From Tetrahymena thermophila SB210 (taxonomy: Eukaryota > Ciliophora > Oligohymenophorea > Hymenostomatida > Tetrahymenidae): a stretch of DNA of 64,000 bases. The notes beneath the pieces are model-generated. The model was not told where the DNA came from, did not search any database, and saw nothing but the letters and a program-made list of their open reading frames with translations. Shown here in pieces: positions 35,087-48,700 of this stretch (within the stretch, counting starts at the first letter, position 1; the number at the start of each line of letters is the position of its first letter). Location of the stretch: positions 62,001 to 126,000 of the forward strand of contig NW_002476199.1 of NCBI RefSeq assembly GCF_000189635.1, given 5' to 3'. Position numbers and translations under genes: made by a program.

Positions 35087-38000
35087 ATGCAAAGTCAATA
35101 AGGCATTGCACCAGGCACAAGAAATGGGCCAATATAATCAAGTTTAGATTAAAGTTTAACTGAGGGGATAATGGATAAGAATGAAGAGGGATAATATATA
35201 TTAGAAGAGAATCATTCTTAGTATAGTAGAGAAAAGGAGCTTGCTCATTAATTAAATAGGTTTAGATTTAAAAATCAAAAAATTATTTAAAAATTGCTGA
35301 CTTTAATTGGAGGCGAAGAAGGGGGAGCAGTTTCATATCAAACAAGCATCTACCTACCTGAATTAAACAGAGAAATAAAATTTTAAAATGAAGAAATAGT
35401 TAAAAAATTAAGAAATTATATTCATGAAATTGATATTGTCAATTAAATCTTGTCTGATTTCACATTTAACCCAACTTAAAATCAAGAGTTTGTTAATATG
35501 TACAAGCAGCAAGTATTGCAAAACAAGATTTTATTTGATTAAAATAGTGAAAGGATCCGTTAAAAGCTCCAAGCTTAAGCATATTATAGTTATTATCTAA
35601 AAGATGTATCTTTAAAAAATTATGATGAGTTAATTATTCTACTCTTGATTGAAGAATTTATAATTCTTAATTCCTAATCTAGATAAAGCGATTCCTTAAC
35701 CTTAGATTTTAGTCATTCTCCATAGCACTTAGGATTAATAGATAACTTGTATAATAAATTATTTGTTATTATAAGTGACAAAAAAGAGTAGTCTTCTGGT
35801 GGTATCTCAGAAGTTAATAATGAATATAAAGAAAAAAGTAACGCTGCTGCATTTGCTTCAGATCCTAATTCTTTATATGATGTTTTTATTTTATTGATAT
35901 ATGATGACAATATAAATACAAATCAAGACTTAAATACTCCGCTAATGAAAAACACGAATTTTAAAAATGGGATGCTATCATAAACAGCAATGTAAATGAA
36001 TTCTCAAAACTAACCTTTAACTAATACTTAACGTACTGATCGCTTTAATCAATCTCTCTACCCATAGAAATATAAATAATTAATTAAGAGATCAACTTAA
36101 ATACCAAAAACAAGTATCTTGACTCTAGTTGATTTAATGGATTCTAACGCAGATCGAAGGGTTACTCTTGAAGACATAAAATAATTTTCTCACAAAAAGT
36201 TTATTTACTATAAAGATAATGTAATTAATCTTACTAACTACTTTACATTTGGTTTTTATTTAAATATTTATTTATAAAAAGATATACTAAGAAATGTTTG
36301 AAGATGTAGTAAAATTAAGAAGGACAACATTTTAAGAATAAAAAAGCTAACCTCTAACAGTCGATGAAATATGGGCTGCAGGTAGAAACTATAAAATTTA
36401 ATTCATATTTTTGAGAATTTTGCAATTTAAAACCTCCAGTTCAATTATTTTAACTAAAAAAGATTAAATAAAAAATTATTTTCAAGAAAAATTGAACTAT
36501 TTTTGTTTGGAATTAAAATTTTTTAATAAAATGAATTTTTTTTAATTATAGTTTAAATGCATTATAAGCTTGGGCCAAACCATGAGTGGATCGAAAACCC
36601 AAGGCCTTATAGGAAGTACTGGGTCCAATTGTTGCAAGCAGCAGGTGAGAGGCTACCTAAGTAACATGACCTACCCAGTTTGACTATTTAGCCAATTAAA
36701 GATTAGCATTAAATTACAATCCTTAAAAATAAATCATAATTGTCAAAGACAAAATCTTGTGTAAAAATAAATCAATTTATTCATTTTAATTTTTATACTT
36801 ATCTGCATGCTTTGAATAAAAAAAACAGATTGACATTAAGAATATCCCTAAAAAATAATATCTTAAACCTTTTAGAGCTGAAGCTGGCATTGTAGTAAAT
36901 AATACTGAGAACATATAGGAAGTAGTTTAAGATTATAGAGAGTAAATGAGTCATCTAAAAGAACCTGAACCATTTGAGAAAGTAGTAAACTTAAAATTCA
37001 AGCACCCAGAGAATGGAGAGTTGCAAACAGTCACTTTTGAGACTAAAAATTACTTCAACGAAGCAGAAAGACTTTCAAAAAACCCTCATTAATACAAAAC
37101 CTAGGCTAAAAATCCTATTTACTCTTTTGTACCTGAAAACTTTAATTTTTAGATTAGTAAGAAATATAATTTAAAATAAAATGTTACTTTTTAAAGAAAA
37201 AAACTTATTTTTTTATAAAAAGATAACCAAAACTAAGCTGGCTAAAATGCTATTACTTAATCTTAAGTTTAGACTTAAGGATAAGAATTCTTTTAGAATG
37301 ATAAAAAGGGTAAGCAGAGCATAAGATTTAGTAAGGCTTTAAGTTCAAATATGGGTGGATTTATTCCTAATTATGACTAAGATAGCATCTCTTAATTGAA
37401 AGAGATAGATGATATGGAAGAGTATGATGCTGAGAGCTTAATGAAAACTTAATCTATAAGGTTATCTACACTTAGAGCTCCTTCGAGAAATCCTCATCAA
37501 ACTTCTAACTAATATCGTAAAATAATTTTTGAGATTTCCAGTATAAAACTTAATTTTATCATTAATCTTTAGATAAAACCAGTCTGCCTCATTTAGGAGC
37601 CTCTTCAAATCAAAAGAAAGGAAGTTATCCATACAATGTTTTTGATTCGCAATTTTATAGTAGAAAATATCAAATCAATAAGGTGGTAACTCCACTAGAA
37701 AAAAATCTTGATGAAAAACAAATATTTATCACTACTTTTAAAGTTGAGAATTGTTAGTCACTGAAATAGAAACTTTCTTAAAAAGAGCCAATAAAAGATG
37801 TTTATAATCCTGTTAGCTAGGTTTAATTTCGTGAGTCTCATACTCCAGAAAAGAAAGAGCCTTATATAGTAGATTGTTTTAATTTCTAGAATTAATAAAA
37901 TTATAATTTTTTCAATAAAATAGACCAGATTTAAGTGTGACTCACTGCCAAATCCTTATGGAATGTCTTAGCACGATAGCAGACCAAAGGAAGCACTTGA

Positions 38001-38310
38001 ACGGGAGTAAAAAGAAAAGAAGCGTAAGTAAGAAGAAGAATAAAAGAAGATAGATGAGTTTATGGGTAAAACACAGTAAGATAAGCCTTGGGTTAAGTAC
38101 TTCAAGTTAGCAGATATGGATCACAATTTCGTAGATCAAAACAGACCACAATTACTCGAAAAAGGTTCATATGCAGATCCTTCATCGATTCTTTATAATT
38201 TACTCAGAGGAGACTCCGAATACAAACTTCCATTCAAGCTTGCTCATAGAACTTTAAGAGCAGGTGACAAAAACTTATTTTTAGGTGAAGTCCCTGATTC
38301 TAAATTTTGA
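35087..38310 (+). CDS. Hypothetical 915-aa protein with EF-hand-like segment
   Basis: Exons 35087-36220, 36282-36381, 36552-36760, 36829-37516 (which may contain a further in-frame intron 37157-37222), 37573-37868 and 37924-38310 join to 916 codons with TGA. The N-terminal third is helical and Gln-rich. Around residue 345 LVDLMDSNADRRVTLEDIK resembles an EF-hand loop (D.N.D..(V)), with Ala/Arg at liganding positions that make calcium binding doubtful. An aromatic, well-structured stretch follows (HYKLGPNHEWIENPRPYRKY). The C-terminal ~130 residues are Lys/Glu/Gln-rich, then AHRTLRAGDKNLFLGEVPDS. The overall look (short conserved Pro/Tyr motifs, Gln-rich helices) is compatible with a ciliary or microtubule-associated protein, but I do not recognise a family. 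Confidence 0.78.
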
Positions 38311-39245
38311 AGTATTATAAACTGCTTGCAAAAGAACAACCTAATAAATTCGTATATGACCATAAATAAATTGTTTTGTAATATGAATGAGTTATGGATA
38401 TAAATTAGTTTTGATTTTGTATAAATTAATTAATAAACAATTCATGTTTCCAGTAGTACTTAGCATTAATAAAAATTATTAATCAAAACTAATTTCTATG
38501 TTTGCTTTCGAAGCACAACTTAAGATAAATTTTATTTTATTCTATATAATAACATAGAAAAAATTGAATATTTTTAAGTTTTAAGTAATTTTTTTTGCTA
38601 AATAATGGATTGTTTTATTAACACTGCAAAGAGAAGTAACAATGGTTTTAAAATTTGTTTGATATAAAACTAACTAATAGATAATTAATATCACATTTCT
38701 TTTTAGGCTCTAATTAGTTTATTTATATTTTCTTGTGGATAATATTATATGATTATAAAAAGTATGAGTATTTTTAATCGTTTAGATAAGGTATCTTTGT
38801 AAAAGAAAAATACTTTTATAAGTAATAATACTTTGAAAATAGATGTGAGACTATTATAAAATTATAAAAATCATATAAATTTAAGCATAAAATGTTTTAT
38901 GAATATAAACTTATTGTAAGGTAATGTAAGATAAACAAATACTTTGTTCTTTAAATATTTTCAAGTATTTTATTTAAATATTAAATAAAGAATGAAGTGT
39001 TATTAAATTTTTTGGTCTCTTTAATTTACACTTGTAGATATACGCAATTTTTATTACTATAATAATGCAATTATTTAAGAAATATTCTTATCACTTTCCT
39101 TTTTTATATTACTACTAGAAAATTCAAATTAAAGTGATTGGTAATCCAATCTATACATTTTAAGAAAAATCATAAAATTTTCATATCTTTTTAGGCAAGT
39201 AATAGATAGATAATTAATTAATTAATTAAGTCTAAGTATACCTAT
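38311..39245. other. Intergenic spacer between convergent genes
   Basis: AT-rich, with a TTAATTAA run near 39210-39227. No gene seen. Confidence 0.5.
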
Positions 39246-40325
39246 TCATTTTTTTTAGTTTTAGGAAAGTATCATGTACTTTTATCTTTCTGATTGCAAA
39301 GGAATTAATGTTTAGTTTAGAAGTTCTAGTTTTTCTGTTTCTTTTGATAAATTTTGTTCAGCCTCATCAAGAGCCTTAGAGTTTTAGTCGATAAAATTTT
39401 CAACTAACAATAATTCTTATTGGAGCTTTTATAATTTTTATTGCACTGTAGATTTTTGTTTTTATAGAGATTCAATTACTGCTGAATGAGTTTATATAGT
39501 TGATTATTATTTATTTATCTATTCAAGTATTTCATCCTTTTCTTATTCTAATATTGAACATCTTAGAGAAAATAATTTGTAATTCTATTCAAACGTTTAT
39601 CCTTCTACATTTATGTTGTCCATATTAGCAGCCATTTACTTACCCTTTTTTTATTAGGAATTATCTAAGCAGGAGTTATTAATATCTTCTATTTCGTCTT
39701 TGTATTTTTCTAACAAATGCTTATTATCTGTATATGCACATATAATATTCTAAAGATGTATATTTACAGCATAAGATTAGAGAGGTTTTCTACAAAAAGG
39801 GCATTTATTAAGTTTGGTTTTATCTTTTGGAATAATGCAAGTTTTACAAAAAGTATGTCCACAAGGAAATATAAGAATAGGAGAGTTGTTTGGTGGAACC
39901 ATCAATTCATAGCATATTGGGCAAGTACAGTTTTCTATTTCTTTTGAAATTTTTTACTCTAATTACATTCCTTCTTTCTATTTAGATTTATTTTTTGAGT
40001 CTTGAGCTAGCTCCTTTTGAAATTTTTCAGTTATTTTCATCGTTAGCTCTGTGAGTATTTAGTTTCTCTATTACTATCTATCATAATCATTACTCTATTT
40101 ATTTGATGCCAAACTCTACTATTATTAAAATTTCTAAAATTCTCCTTCTTATTTCTTTGATTGTGTTTGCTGTTGTGAGGAAGAATTAATCCTAGCTTCT
40201 ATTTACTCATTTGTTAAGCCTAACCTTTCCAATTCTTCATGAGCTTTTTTTTATTATAAATATAACTCGTATTTCTTTTTTGCTAATGCTCTTACATCAA
40301 CAGGTTAGTCTTAAGTTTCTTCCAT
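39246..40325 (-). CDS. C3HC4 RING-finger coiled-coil protein, 359 aa
   Basis: Single-exon reverse-strand frame of 360 codons. A canonical C3HC4 RING has its ligands at about C135, C138, C155, H157, C160, C163, C175 and C178 (CTCPICYEL, FPCGHTFCKTC, CPFCRKPL). The first ~130 residues are a Gln/Lys/Glu-rich helical region. Residues about 225-359 form a second long coiled coil (Glu/Lys/Leu/Gln heptads). Known RINGs of this class recruit E2 enzymes as E3 ubiquitin ligases, and RING plus coiled coil is a TRIM-like layout without a visible B-box. Cytosolic, with no membrane span. Likely an E3 ligase, with its substrate possibly set by the coiled coil (inference). The frame is complete with a plausible ATG and no upstream in-frame alternative. 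Confidence 0.88.
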
Positions 40326-42057
40326 TTATTAATTATAAAAATACTCAAATATGAAATTGAAAAATTTGCTTAATACGTCAAAATTTAAGGCTATTTTTGA
40401 ATTTATTTTAATAAAGGAGTTTTAAATAAAAATTTTTTTTGCATAACAAAAGAATAAGTTGAAAAAAAAAGAGGAAGATACATCGATATACTCAAAAATA
40501 CTAAGAAAAAAAATATTTCATTAAAAAAATATTGTTTGCATTAACTACTAGTTAGTGTTTCTGTATTAAACTAATAAAAAAAAGTACAAAATTTGTATTT
40601 AAAAAAAAATAGTACTACTATTAATATTTTTTAGATTTATATTACAAATAATTTAGCTACATCTTTATAGCTTGCTATTTCATTCTATTATTAATATGCT
40701 AAATTTATAATTATTTTGATTTAAATTATGCAAAAATTATAAAGTGTGCTCCTAGATTGTTTAAAATGTATCTATTTTAATTCATGTTTAATAAAAAATT
40801 TTAAATTTAGAAATTTTAAGCAATATGCTGTATGCATATTACATTTAAATAATTATTGGTTAGAAATTTATTACTTTTTATCTGCCTTAATTCATTAATT
40901 TGAACTAATTTTAATCAATCACGTATATAAATATAAATTTTAACCAACCACATAACTTGGTCAGTGTTAATTTATAAGTATTCAGCAAACATAGAAAAAA
41001 TTTGTGGTTTTTATAAATAATTTATGAGTGGTCATTATTTTCAAGCTTTATTTGATTACAATTCTTGAAAAGGTTTAATAGTCTTCATGTAAAAACAAAA
41101 GAAATAATCAGATAACCAATAACAAAGAATATAAATAATTTGAAGCTTGGTTTCAAGAGATTCTAAAATATATTATGATTTTAAAAAGTAGAGAGTTTAC
41201 ATTTTAATATCATAGAAAATTCACTTTGTGAAGGATATATGAATTTGGCTTTTGATTTTATATCTAACACAATAAAAATTAAATTAAGTTTATTTTTACC
41301 TGTAATTGATAGTCTAATAATTATTAATATTTAATAAGTACACAAAAAGTACTTTAGTATAATCAGATTTTTTTGTAAATTTTATGAAAAATAATATAGT
41401 TGGGTACTCCTGACTGGGAAAATGGCTATCTTCCTAGGAATAGATCTTCAACATTTTAAATTAAAAAATGATAATTATTATTTTTAAGTGTGCAGCATTC
41501 ATTAATTTATATAAATGTAAATAGATAAAAAATAGAATAGGTAAAAATTTGATAATTACTCTTTTGCCTTGATATTTAAAAAGTATATTCTATTTCGAAA
41601 TGAAAAATTGTTACTCTCGTGAATATATTTTTTTTAACTTGAAGGTGTGAAAAAAGGAAATCTTGTTTGTGGAAGGGATATAATTATTTGCGTTAAACTA
41701 TAATATAAACAAAAAAATAGAATCAAAGAATGAGAGGAACAAATAAAGAAAAGAAGGAATTTATTATGTATTAATTAATATTAATTGTATAAGTCTTTAA
41801 AATGTATGTGTAATGCTTGCTAATCATCACCAGATTTAACAAAAATTAATAAGTAAATGCATAAGAGTGCTTGAGTTAAGGTGTGATCTAATATAATAAT
41901 TAAAAAAAAATAAAAGTAATAGCAAATCAAAAATTTTTTAAAGAAACTATAAAAAATCATTATTAATTTATTGTAAAAAAATTAAGCAAATAGGCTCACA
42001 TAAATTTTAAAAAACCTAATATTTAATAATTCATTCCATACTTGACAGGTTTCAGCA
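40326..42057. other. 1.7-kb intergenic region
   Basis: Mostly AT-rich. A short GC-richer island at 41399-41457 stands out but matches no RNA I recognise. No gene seen. Confidence 0.45.
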
Positions 42058-43254
42058 ATGAGTATAGTAAAGCTAGATCTTAGATAATAAAATAGTATTG
42101 CATAAAACTAAAATCCCTGCTAAAAGTAGGTTCCTGCTCCTCTTGTTAAGATTGATTTAACACCAGAGAAGCAAGCTGAGCGCAAATCTGATCACCTCAG
42201 CAGCAATTATTGTTCCACTAATTCTACAAATTCTGCATCTTCTTCAAATACTCAAGGTCATATATCTCCTTCTTCTAGCATTGTTTTAACTGCTGCTAAT
42301 TAGCCTAATATAGGATCCTGCACCTAGCTTAATTGCCGCAATTAAGCTAATTCAATTGCTAATTTTATTAATTCTCCATTCTCTATAGGGTCTTCTCCAA
42401 CCCAAAAGAACAGTAATTCCTAACTTTAGATAACCCCCTAAAGCAGTACTATATAGCAAGTTAGCACTAATAATAACTCTGCAGCTTAAGTGAATTTACC
42501 TCATAATTTGGGAAGCCTTTCAAATGTTAATAATCAAAACCAACGTAACTGCTAATAGCAAGAGAGAAAAATATCCTAGAATTCTACTGAAGTAAGTAAT
42601 GACGAATCATCTTCTAATATACAATTACTTTAACTCAAATTATAATAACAAGTATAAGAAAACAACGAGCTTAAAGAGTAGCTCCTAAAAGAAAAGTCAA
42701 AAACTAAAATGATAATTACTGAGAACTTGACAATGCAAGAAGAATTAAGAAAAGCCTAATAAAGACTTAAAGAGTATGAATAGTTAAATATGATGAGATA
42801 GTCTTAGGCTCTATCTTAACGTGCTTCTTGGATGCGCACTTCTCCAAATAAAAAAGTTTTCACCCCTATCAATTCTTCAAATACTCGAGGAGGATTTGTA
42901 AATCATGCCTCAAAGGCAATACCAAGTGAATTTTCAGCTGAATTTTCTTACGAAAAATAAAACTCGCTTATCGTAGACAGTTAAGCTAAGTAAAACCTTC
43001 ACTAAAATTAATTAAGCCAGCACAGTATCCTTGATATTCTTCATAATTTAAATGGTGAAGAAGAGTCTTTCTATACTGACAGATAAAACAAAGACATTAT
43101 TGTTAATGACAAAGTACAGTCAGTAAAGATAAGTTAATTTAGTAAAAGCAAAACTACTTCTATAAATTAGCAGATCAGAAGACGCTCAAATTTGACTCCT
43201 TCTTTTAATCGTCTAGATGCAATCAATTACATCCCTAAAAAAACATTCAGTTGA
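42058..43254 (+). CDS. Ser/Asn/Gln-rich protein with short coiled coil, 398 aa
   Basis: Single exon, 399 codons with TGA. The first ~175 residues are dominated by Ser, Asn, Gln, Pro and Thr, with dense Ser runs typical of phosphorylated disordered regions. A central ~60-residue Gln/Lys/Glu/Leu stretch (from QLLQLKLQQQVQENNEL) is coiled-coil-like. The C-terminal part is again Ser/Asn-rich and more basic, with RRSNLTPSFNRLD near the end. No domain, signal peptide or membrane span is recognised. Composition resembles the much larger gene at 45.7-54.9 kb, but I see no shared motif. Confidence 0.78.
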
Positions 43255-45715
43255 ATAAGCTTTAATTGATTACCAATTAAACCTACATACATACATTCAT
43301 TCATAAATTTAATTACCTTTCTATATAATTATCTCATATAATCATTATTAAAATATCAATAATAAATAATAATAAATTCAGATTACTCCAAAATAAATCT
43401 TACAAAGCAAACAAACACCAATTCATTTATAATTGATTGAATGATTGGGAGAATACATTGCCATATTTTTTTACTCTCAAAATAAAATATTAAATATTTT
43501 GATAAATGTTAATCCTTTGATTAATTTTGCTCAAATATTTTATCCTCCTCAAAATGAATAAAAAATTAGCTAATCAGAAATTGTAAATATTAACTCTACC
43601 TAACACTCTAATTTCTAGTCTTATTTAAAATTAATTCTTAGATATGCCTAAACGAGTGACTAAATTTAATATAATTACTTAATTATTTAGTGTGTGAATT
43701 TTTACACATTATTAAATTCAGTAACTCTTAATTCGCATTCCTTAGATTTAATTTAAAGATAGATAGACAGATGCTCGAACAACCAAGAAGCTTTTTCTAT
43801 TAGTAACCTTGCAAGATTAAATTAAGTCTAGCAAAAAAAAGCGTTTAAAAATGTACTGGAAAAAATATTATGTTAATCTTTTATCTTATATAAATTAATA
43901 TTAGTTATTCTATAAATGTATACCTACTAAATGCTTATTTAAGCATTTTATTATAGTTATGTATTCCTTAAGTTTATAGCCATAAAATTTTTAATATTTT
44001 GTTACAAAAAACAACTAATAATTTTTATTAACTCATATAATGGTGCAAAATTTTTAGATAGTAATATTTATCATATTTTATCTCTCTATCTCTATGTATA
44101 ATTCATTTTTTAAATATCCTTTAATCTGGCGCGCTAATAATTAGTAAAGCTCACTAAATTTTATTAAAACATATTATAAAAATATAAAAGTTAGTTATTT
44201 TTTGTAAGTTAATCTGAAGGAATTTAATAATAATTCTAAAATTTTAAGGCAATAAATATAATCTATATTTTTCAATTAAAAAATTTGTGTATTAAAAGAT
44301 TATTTTATCTAGGTTCGAGTGTTTTGATAGTTTTTATTGATAAAGATATCTTATGTTTAGTATTATGTTGCTTAAATAATTTTTACATTTTTCACTTATT
44401 ATGTATGATGAGAAACATATTCTGCAAAAGTAACTTAAATTAAATCTGAAGTATTTTTTTGCAAATTTAAATAAGCATTTTACATTATTATTTTTTATCT
44501 TTCCTTTTTAAGTAGTTTTACATATTTAAAATTTATTATTTGATTCAATTCTTAGCTGATTTTCAGGATAAAATTAATACTCTACTTTAGAAATGAAATA
44601 GATTTAATTGATATGATATTTGCTTTTCGGTTAAGATTAAATAAGACGAAATATGTATGTTTGGTTGGAGTTTTATTGAAATATAGAGAAAAATTATTAT
44701 AAATTAATAAATTGAATAATTATTTGATCTATATAAGTTATATTTATTTATTTAATTAACTAGACTAATAAATATAACCAACCCTCTGCAATTAGTTGCC
44801 TTTACCCCTAAATATTTTTAATAAAGCTTTAAAGTGATGATAAATATCAAAAGATTATTGATATTAACTACTTTTAAAATATCATTCACCATAATATCAT
44901 AATTTTTTTACCATAATTTAATCATAAAAGTTAAGATACTGTGTTAATATTAATAAATATATTTACTTACTGTATAAAAATGTTGCTATTGTTTTAATTA
45001 GATAAAATAGCATTTTTAACACTATTTTATTCTATTAATCTATTGTTTTTTTATGGTTTTTCATTGATTAAAAAAATTTTTTTTTTTAAATAAGAAGCAT
45101 GCATGATAATATTATGGAAAGTTAAAAATATCAATTAAAATAATTTATTTCTACTTTCTAAAAAATGCTTGGTATAACTTAAATGATATTTTAAGGATCG
45201 ACTCTAAACGAAAAATAATATGATAATTTATTAATTTTAATTGATTTTGCATCGACTATTAGTATGAAATACATAAAATTTTTACAAAATACCAAGCAAC
45301 TACTATTAATTTGATAGTCAAATAACCTATTAAAAAAAGTATTAAATTATTTAGCAAAGCAATTACATAAATTATAAACAAATTTTAATTAACCATAATG
45401 CTGATGAATTAATTCTCAATTTATAATTGATAAGAATTAAAGCATCATCATTTTGAAAAATGAAATTTTAATCATTAATGATAAAATAGATGATTTTAAA
45501 CTATTTGTTTTTATGATTTTTTTTAATTAGATTATTTGATACTTAATATATTAGGATTTTGATTGCTAGTAAGTTATTAAAAGAATTACTTTACGATATA
45601 AAATATAGTCAAACATTCAATCAATCCTAAAACATTTTTGGCAATAACTTAACTTCAAAACAATTTTTATTTTATACAAAACTATTTATAGGAAAGAATT
45701 GTTGATAGAGGCTAA
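43255..45715. other. 2.5-kb intergenic region
   Basis: AT-rich spacer. A lone GGCGCGC at about 44128 and a GGTTCGAGT at about 44313 were examined as E2F and tRNA B-box candidates, but no flanking structure supports either. No gene seen. Confidence 0.45.
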
Positions 45716-48700
45716 ATGAAAATAAGACCTTTATCACCGATTTCTTTAATTCAAACTTCAGCATAAAAAAGCATCAGCGATAATTAACTTAAGGATGATA
45801 TTGAAAGTAATACTAGTATGGTGATTTAAAACGTTTAAAATAAGAATTCTGCTGAACAATTTTAAATTTAACAATTTGAATAATAGCAAAAATAAAGCAG
45901 AAATTAGCATGAAACATTTTCTTCTTCTTACCATCAAACACAGCTTCAAAAAAAGAGTTTAAAATAGATTAGCTAAAATCCATCTTAAAAAAAGCTTACA
46001 AACAATAACAGGAATTATGAAAAAATAGACTAGCGCATTTTGAAGGCTATTGAAAGTATTAACTATTATTTCAACAAAGGAATTTAAATGTAATAAAAGC
46101 AATGGGATCATTTCGAAAAATTAATTTAAGAAGCTATGACAGAAGCAAACCAATCAAATTAACTCAGTAGCATTACCTACACAATAAAAAAATTAAATAT
46201 AAATGCTATGCAATAGATTGAAAAAGCTGGAAATATTAACTAAGCAAGTAAAATTTTGAATTTTTGTAGCGATCTCTTAGATAATTTTGGAAACTTATGG
46301 ATTTAATCAAATCTTAGAAATTCTTAGTTGTCGATTCCATCAACTTAAACACCAAAATCAAATGGATTTTCATCGAATTTTGAAATGAGCAAACAGAAAT
46401 TGTCAAATTAAAATTTTGGGCTAAACTTTTCAAGTGTATTAAGTGAAACACTGATATGTTTGAAAAGTTTAACTATGAATAATTAAGGAACTGTATTTAG
46501 AAGGAAAGGTTAATTTTAAGCTGCTTTAGAAATTTTCAATGAAGCACTTAATATATTATCAAACGCAAAGCGCAAAGAATATTTAGGTTTAACGTACTTA
46601 AATTTATCAATTTTGTATAGCTCCTTAGGAAATCATAATATGTCTTTAGAAAATGCAAACAATGCTCTAATCGAGCAACAAAGGCTTTTCTATGAAAAAA
46701 ATTATACTACATACCTATAAAAATAAAATAGTTTAGGATTTTATAATGGGGAAAATCTACAAAGTTTAGCACTTTCTCCTAAAAGTTCGCTCACCAATTT
46801 AGCAAATTAAGTAAAAGAAAATCAAAAATAAGAATCTTCAGATGGAAGTACTCCTAAAAATAGAAACAAATAAATTTTAAATTAAATATCAGCCCAAAAG
46901 CTGAACTCTAAAGAGGACTTTTCAAGGACTATGGAAAAGAATTTTGATTCTACATAAGAAATAAGCTATTCAGATTTATATTTTTATGATGAAGAGAGAG
47001 AAGATGAATTTTTGCAGTAAGTAAATACTTTAGGTATAAGTTACTATAATATTGCTGCAGAGTTAGAATATTTTCAGAGATGGGATGAAGCTCATCGCCA
47101 CTATGAATATAGCTACACATCAACAAAAAAGTATTTTGGTGAAGATAATTGTATAACTCTTCAATTCTATGAGGAATATAAGCTTTTTTAATCTAGGCAT
47201 GCTAAGAGACTAGTAGAGGATAACATTAATGAGCTAAAACATAGTCCTTAAAAATTTGCAAATTCTGTAAAGAGTTTTACATTTAAGGAAAGACCACAAA
47301 GTTAAAAAAGGAAGCTAAAGTTAGAAGCAGCGTAGCATATATAAACGCTAGGAAACGCACCTCAAACTATTACTAAAGAATCAGAAAGAGGCTCAGTATC
47401 AAATTTAAATTAATATTCAATCTCTTATAATATCGCTAACTAAAATAGTAAATTTAATACATTAAAATAGTAACAGACACCTTCAAGAAAAAATCGCTAG
47501 TTTCCAACAAGGCACAGATCTCTTCATATAAACTAAAACACAGTAGCTTATAACTCAAACTAACTTTCTCACATTTAGAACCAAAATAGCTTTTAACAAA
47601 CACAAAATTATCCACTTGAACAAAACTTCATTTGTAAATAAAAAATTATTTTTAAATTATTTTTGACATTAATTTTTTTATGTTTTAATAAATATTTTAT
47701 TAAATTGATCACTAAAAATATTTAATATATTTATGGTAATTTTATAAAATAGAAAATTAAACGCCTACTAACAGAAATGTGATAAATTTTACCAATAAAT
47801 CAAAAAGAAATATAGTTTCTGCAAGTAAAAGTAGAGTTAACTTAGGTATCTAGAATAATAATTAAAGCAGTAATTTCTTTAATCCAATTACACCTAAAAC
47901 ATCTCACTCTCGTATAAACTCTCAATCAAATCACAATTAAATAATACAAGGGCCTTATCTCTTCTAACCTTCATATAGCACAAATAATACCTTTGGAGGA
48001 AATGGGTTTACGTAGTAAGCAAATTCAACTTCTTCAGGAAATTATGGATTTTAATCTTTTGGTAATTCATTACTGAATTCTCCAAAAAATATGATGTTAA
48101 CACAACAAGCTAAAAATTTTAGCTCTAAAACATAACCAATAACTAATCTGCAAGCTTAAAAGGCTAATTTAATTATGAATTAAAATGTTAATAACTAATA
48201 AAATAAATTAATTGAAAAAATAAAATAGCTAAGCTCTAATAAATAAAGATTTTAATTTAATCAGATAGATAATCTAAAAATGCAATTTGAAACTACTCCT
48301 AAAGAAAAAAATTAATATAATAAAAAATTTCACCATAAGAATAAATCTGAAACTTCGAATTTAGAGATTTTTGCTAATCAAATGAATTAAGACAGCGATT
48401 AAGGCAAATCTAATAGTTAATCTGAACTTAATGAGCAATTATTTTTTACTTAAAACAATGTATCATCTAGAAATTAAGATAATCTTTAATAGCAAATTTA
48501 GTCAAATAAAAAAGCTTTGAATTAATAAAATGATAATAACGATATCTCGTCCAAAGAAAAATAGCTTAGGAATAACATATAATAACCAGAAAAAAATTAA
48601 TAATAAGAAAATCAATAAAATAAATTAATTGAACATGAAAATTATAAACCTAAATAAAATTTTGGTTCAAACAAAACAGAAGGTTCTAATATCAATAAAA

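Noticed and set aside
39717-39947. 76-codon plus-strand ORF
   Set aside because: Antisense shadow of the RING-finger domain on the minus strand.
44124-44134. TGGCGCGC as an E2F site
   Set aside because: It lacks the TTT run and is over 1.5 kb from the nearest gene start.
44305-44330. GGTTCGAGT resembling a tRNA B box
   Set aside because: No acceptor stem, A box or cloverleaf can be drawn around it.
44765-44790. AACCAACCCTCT resembling the Tetrahymena chromosome breakage sequence
   Set aside because: It deviates from the conserved 15-mer within the core by an insertion and mismatches. The site has no telomere-like sequence nearby.
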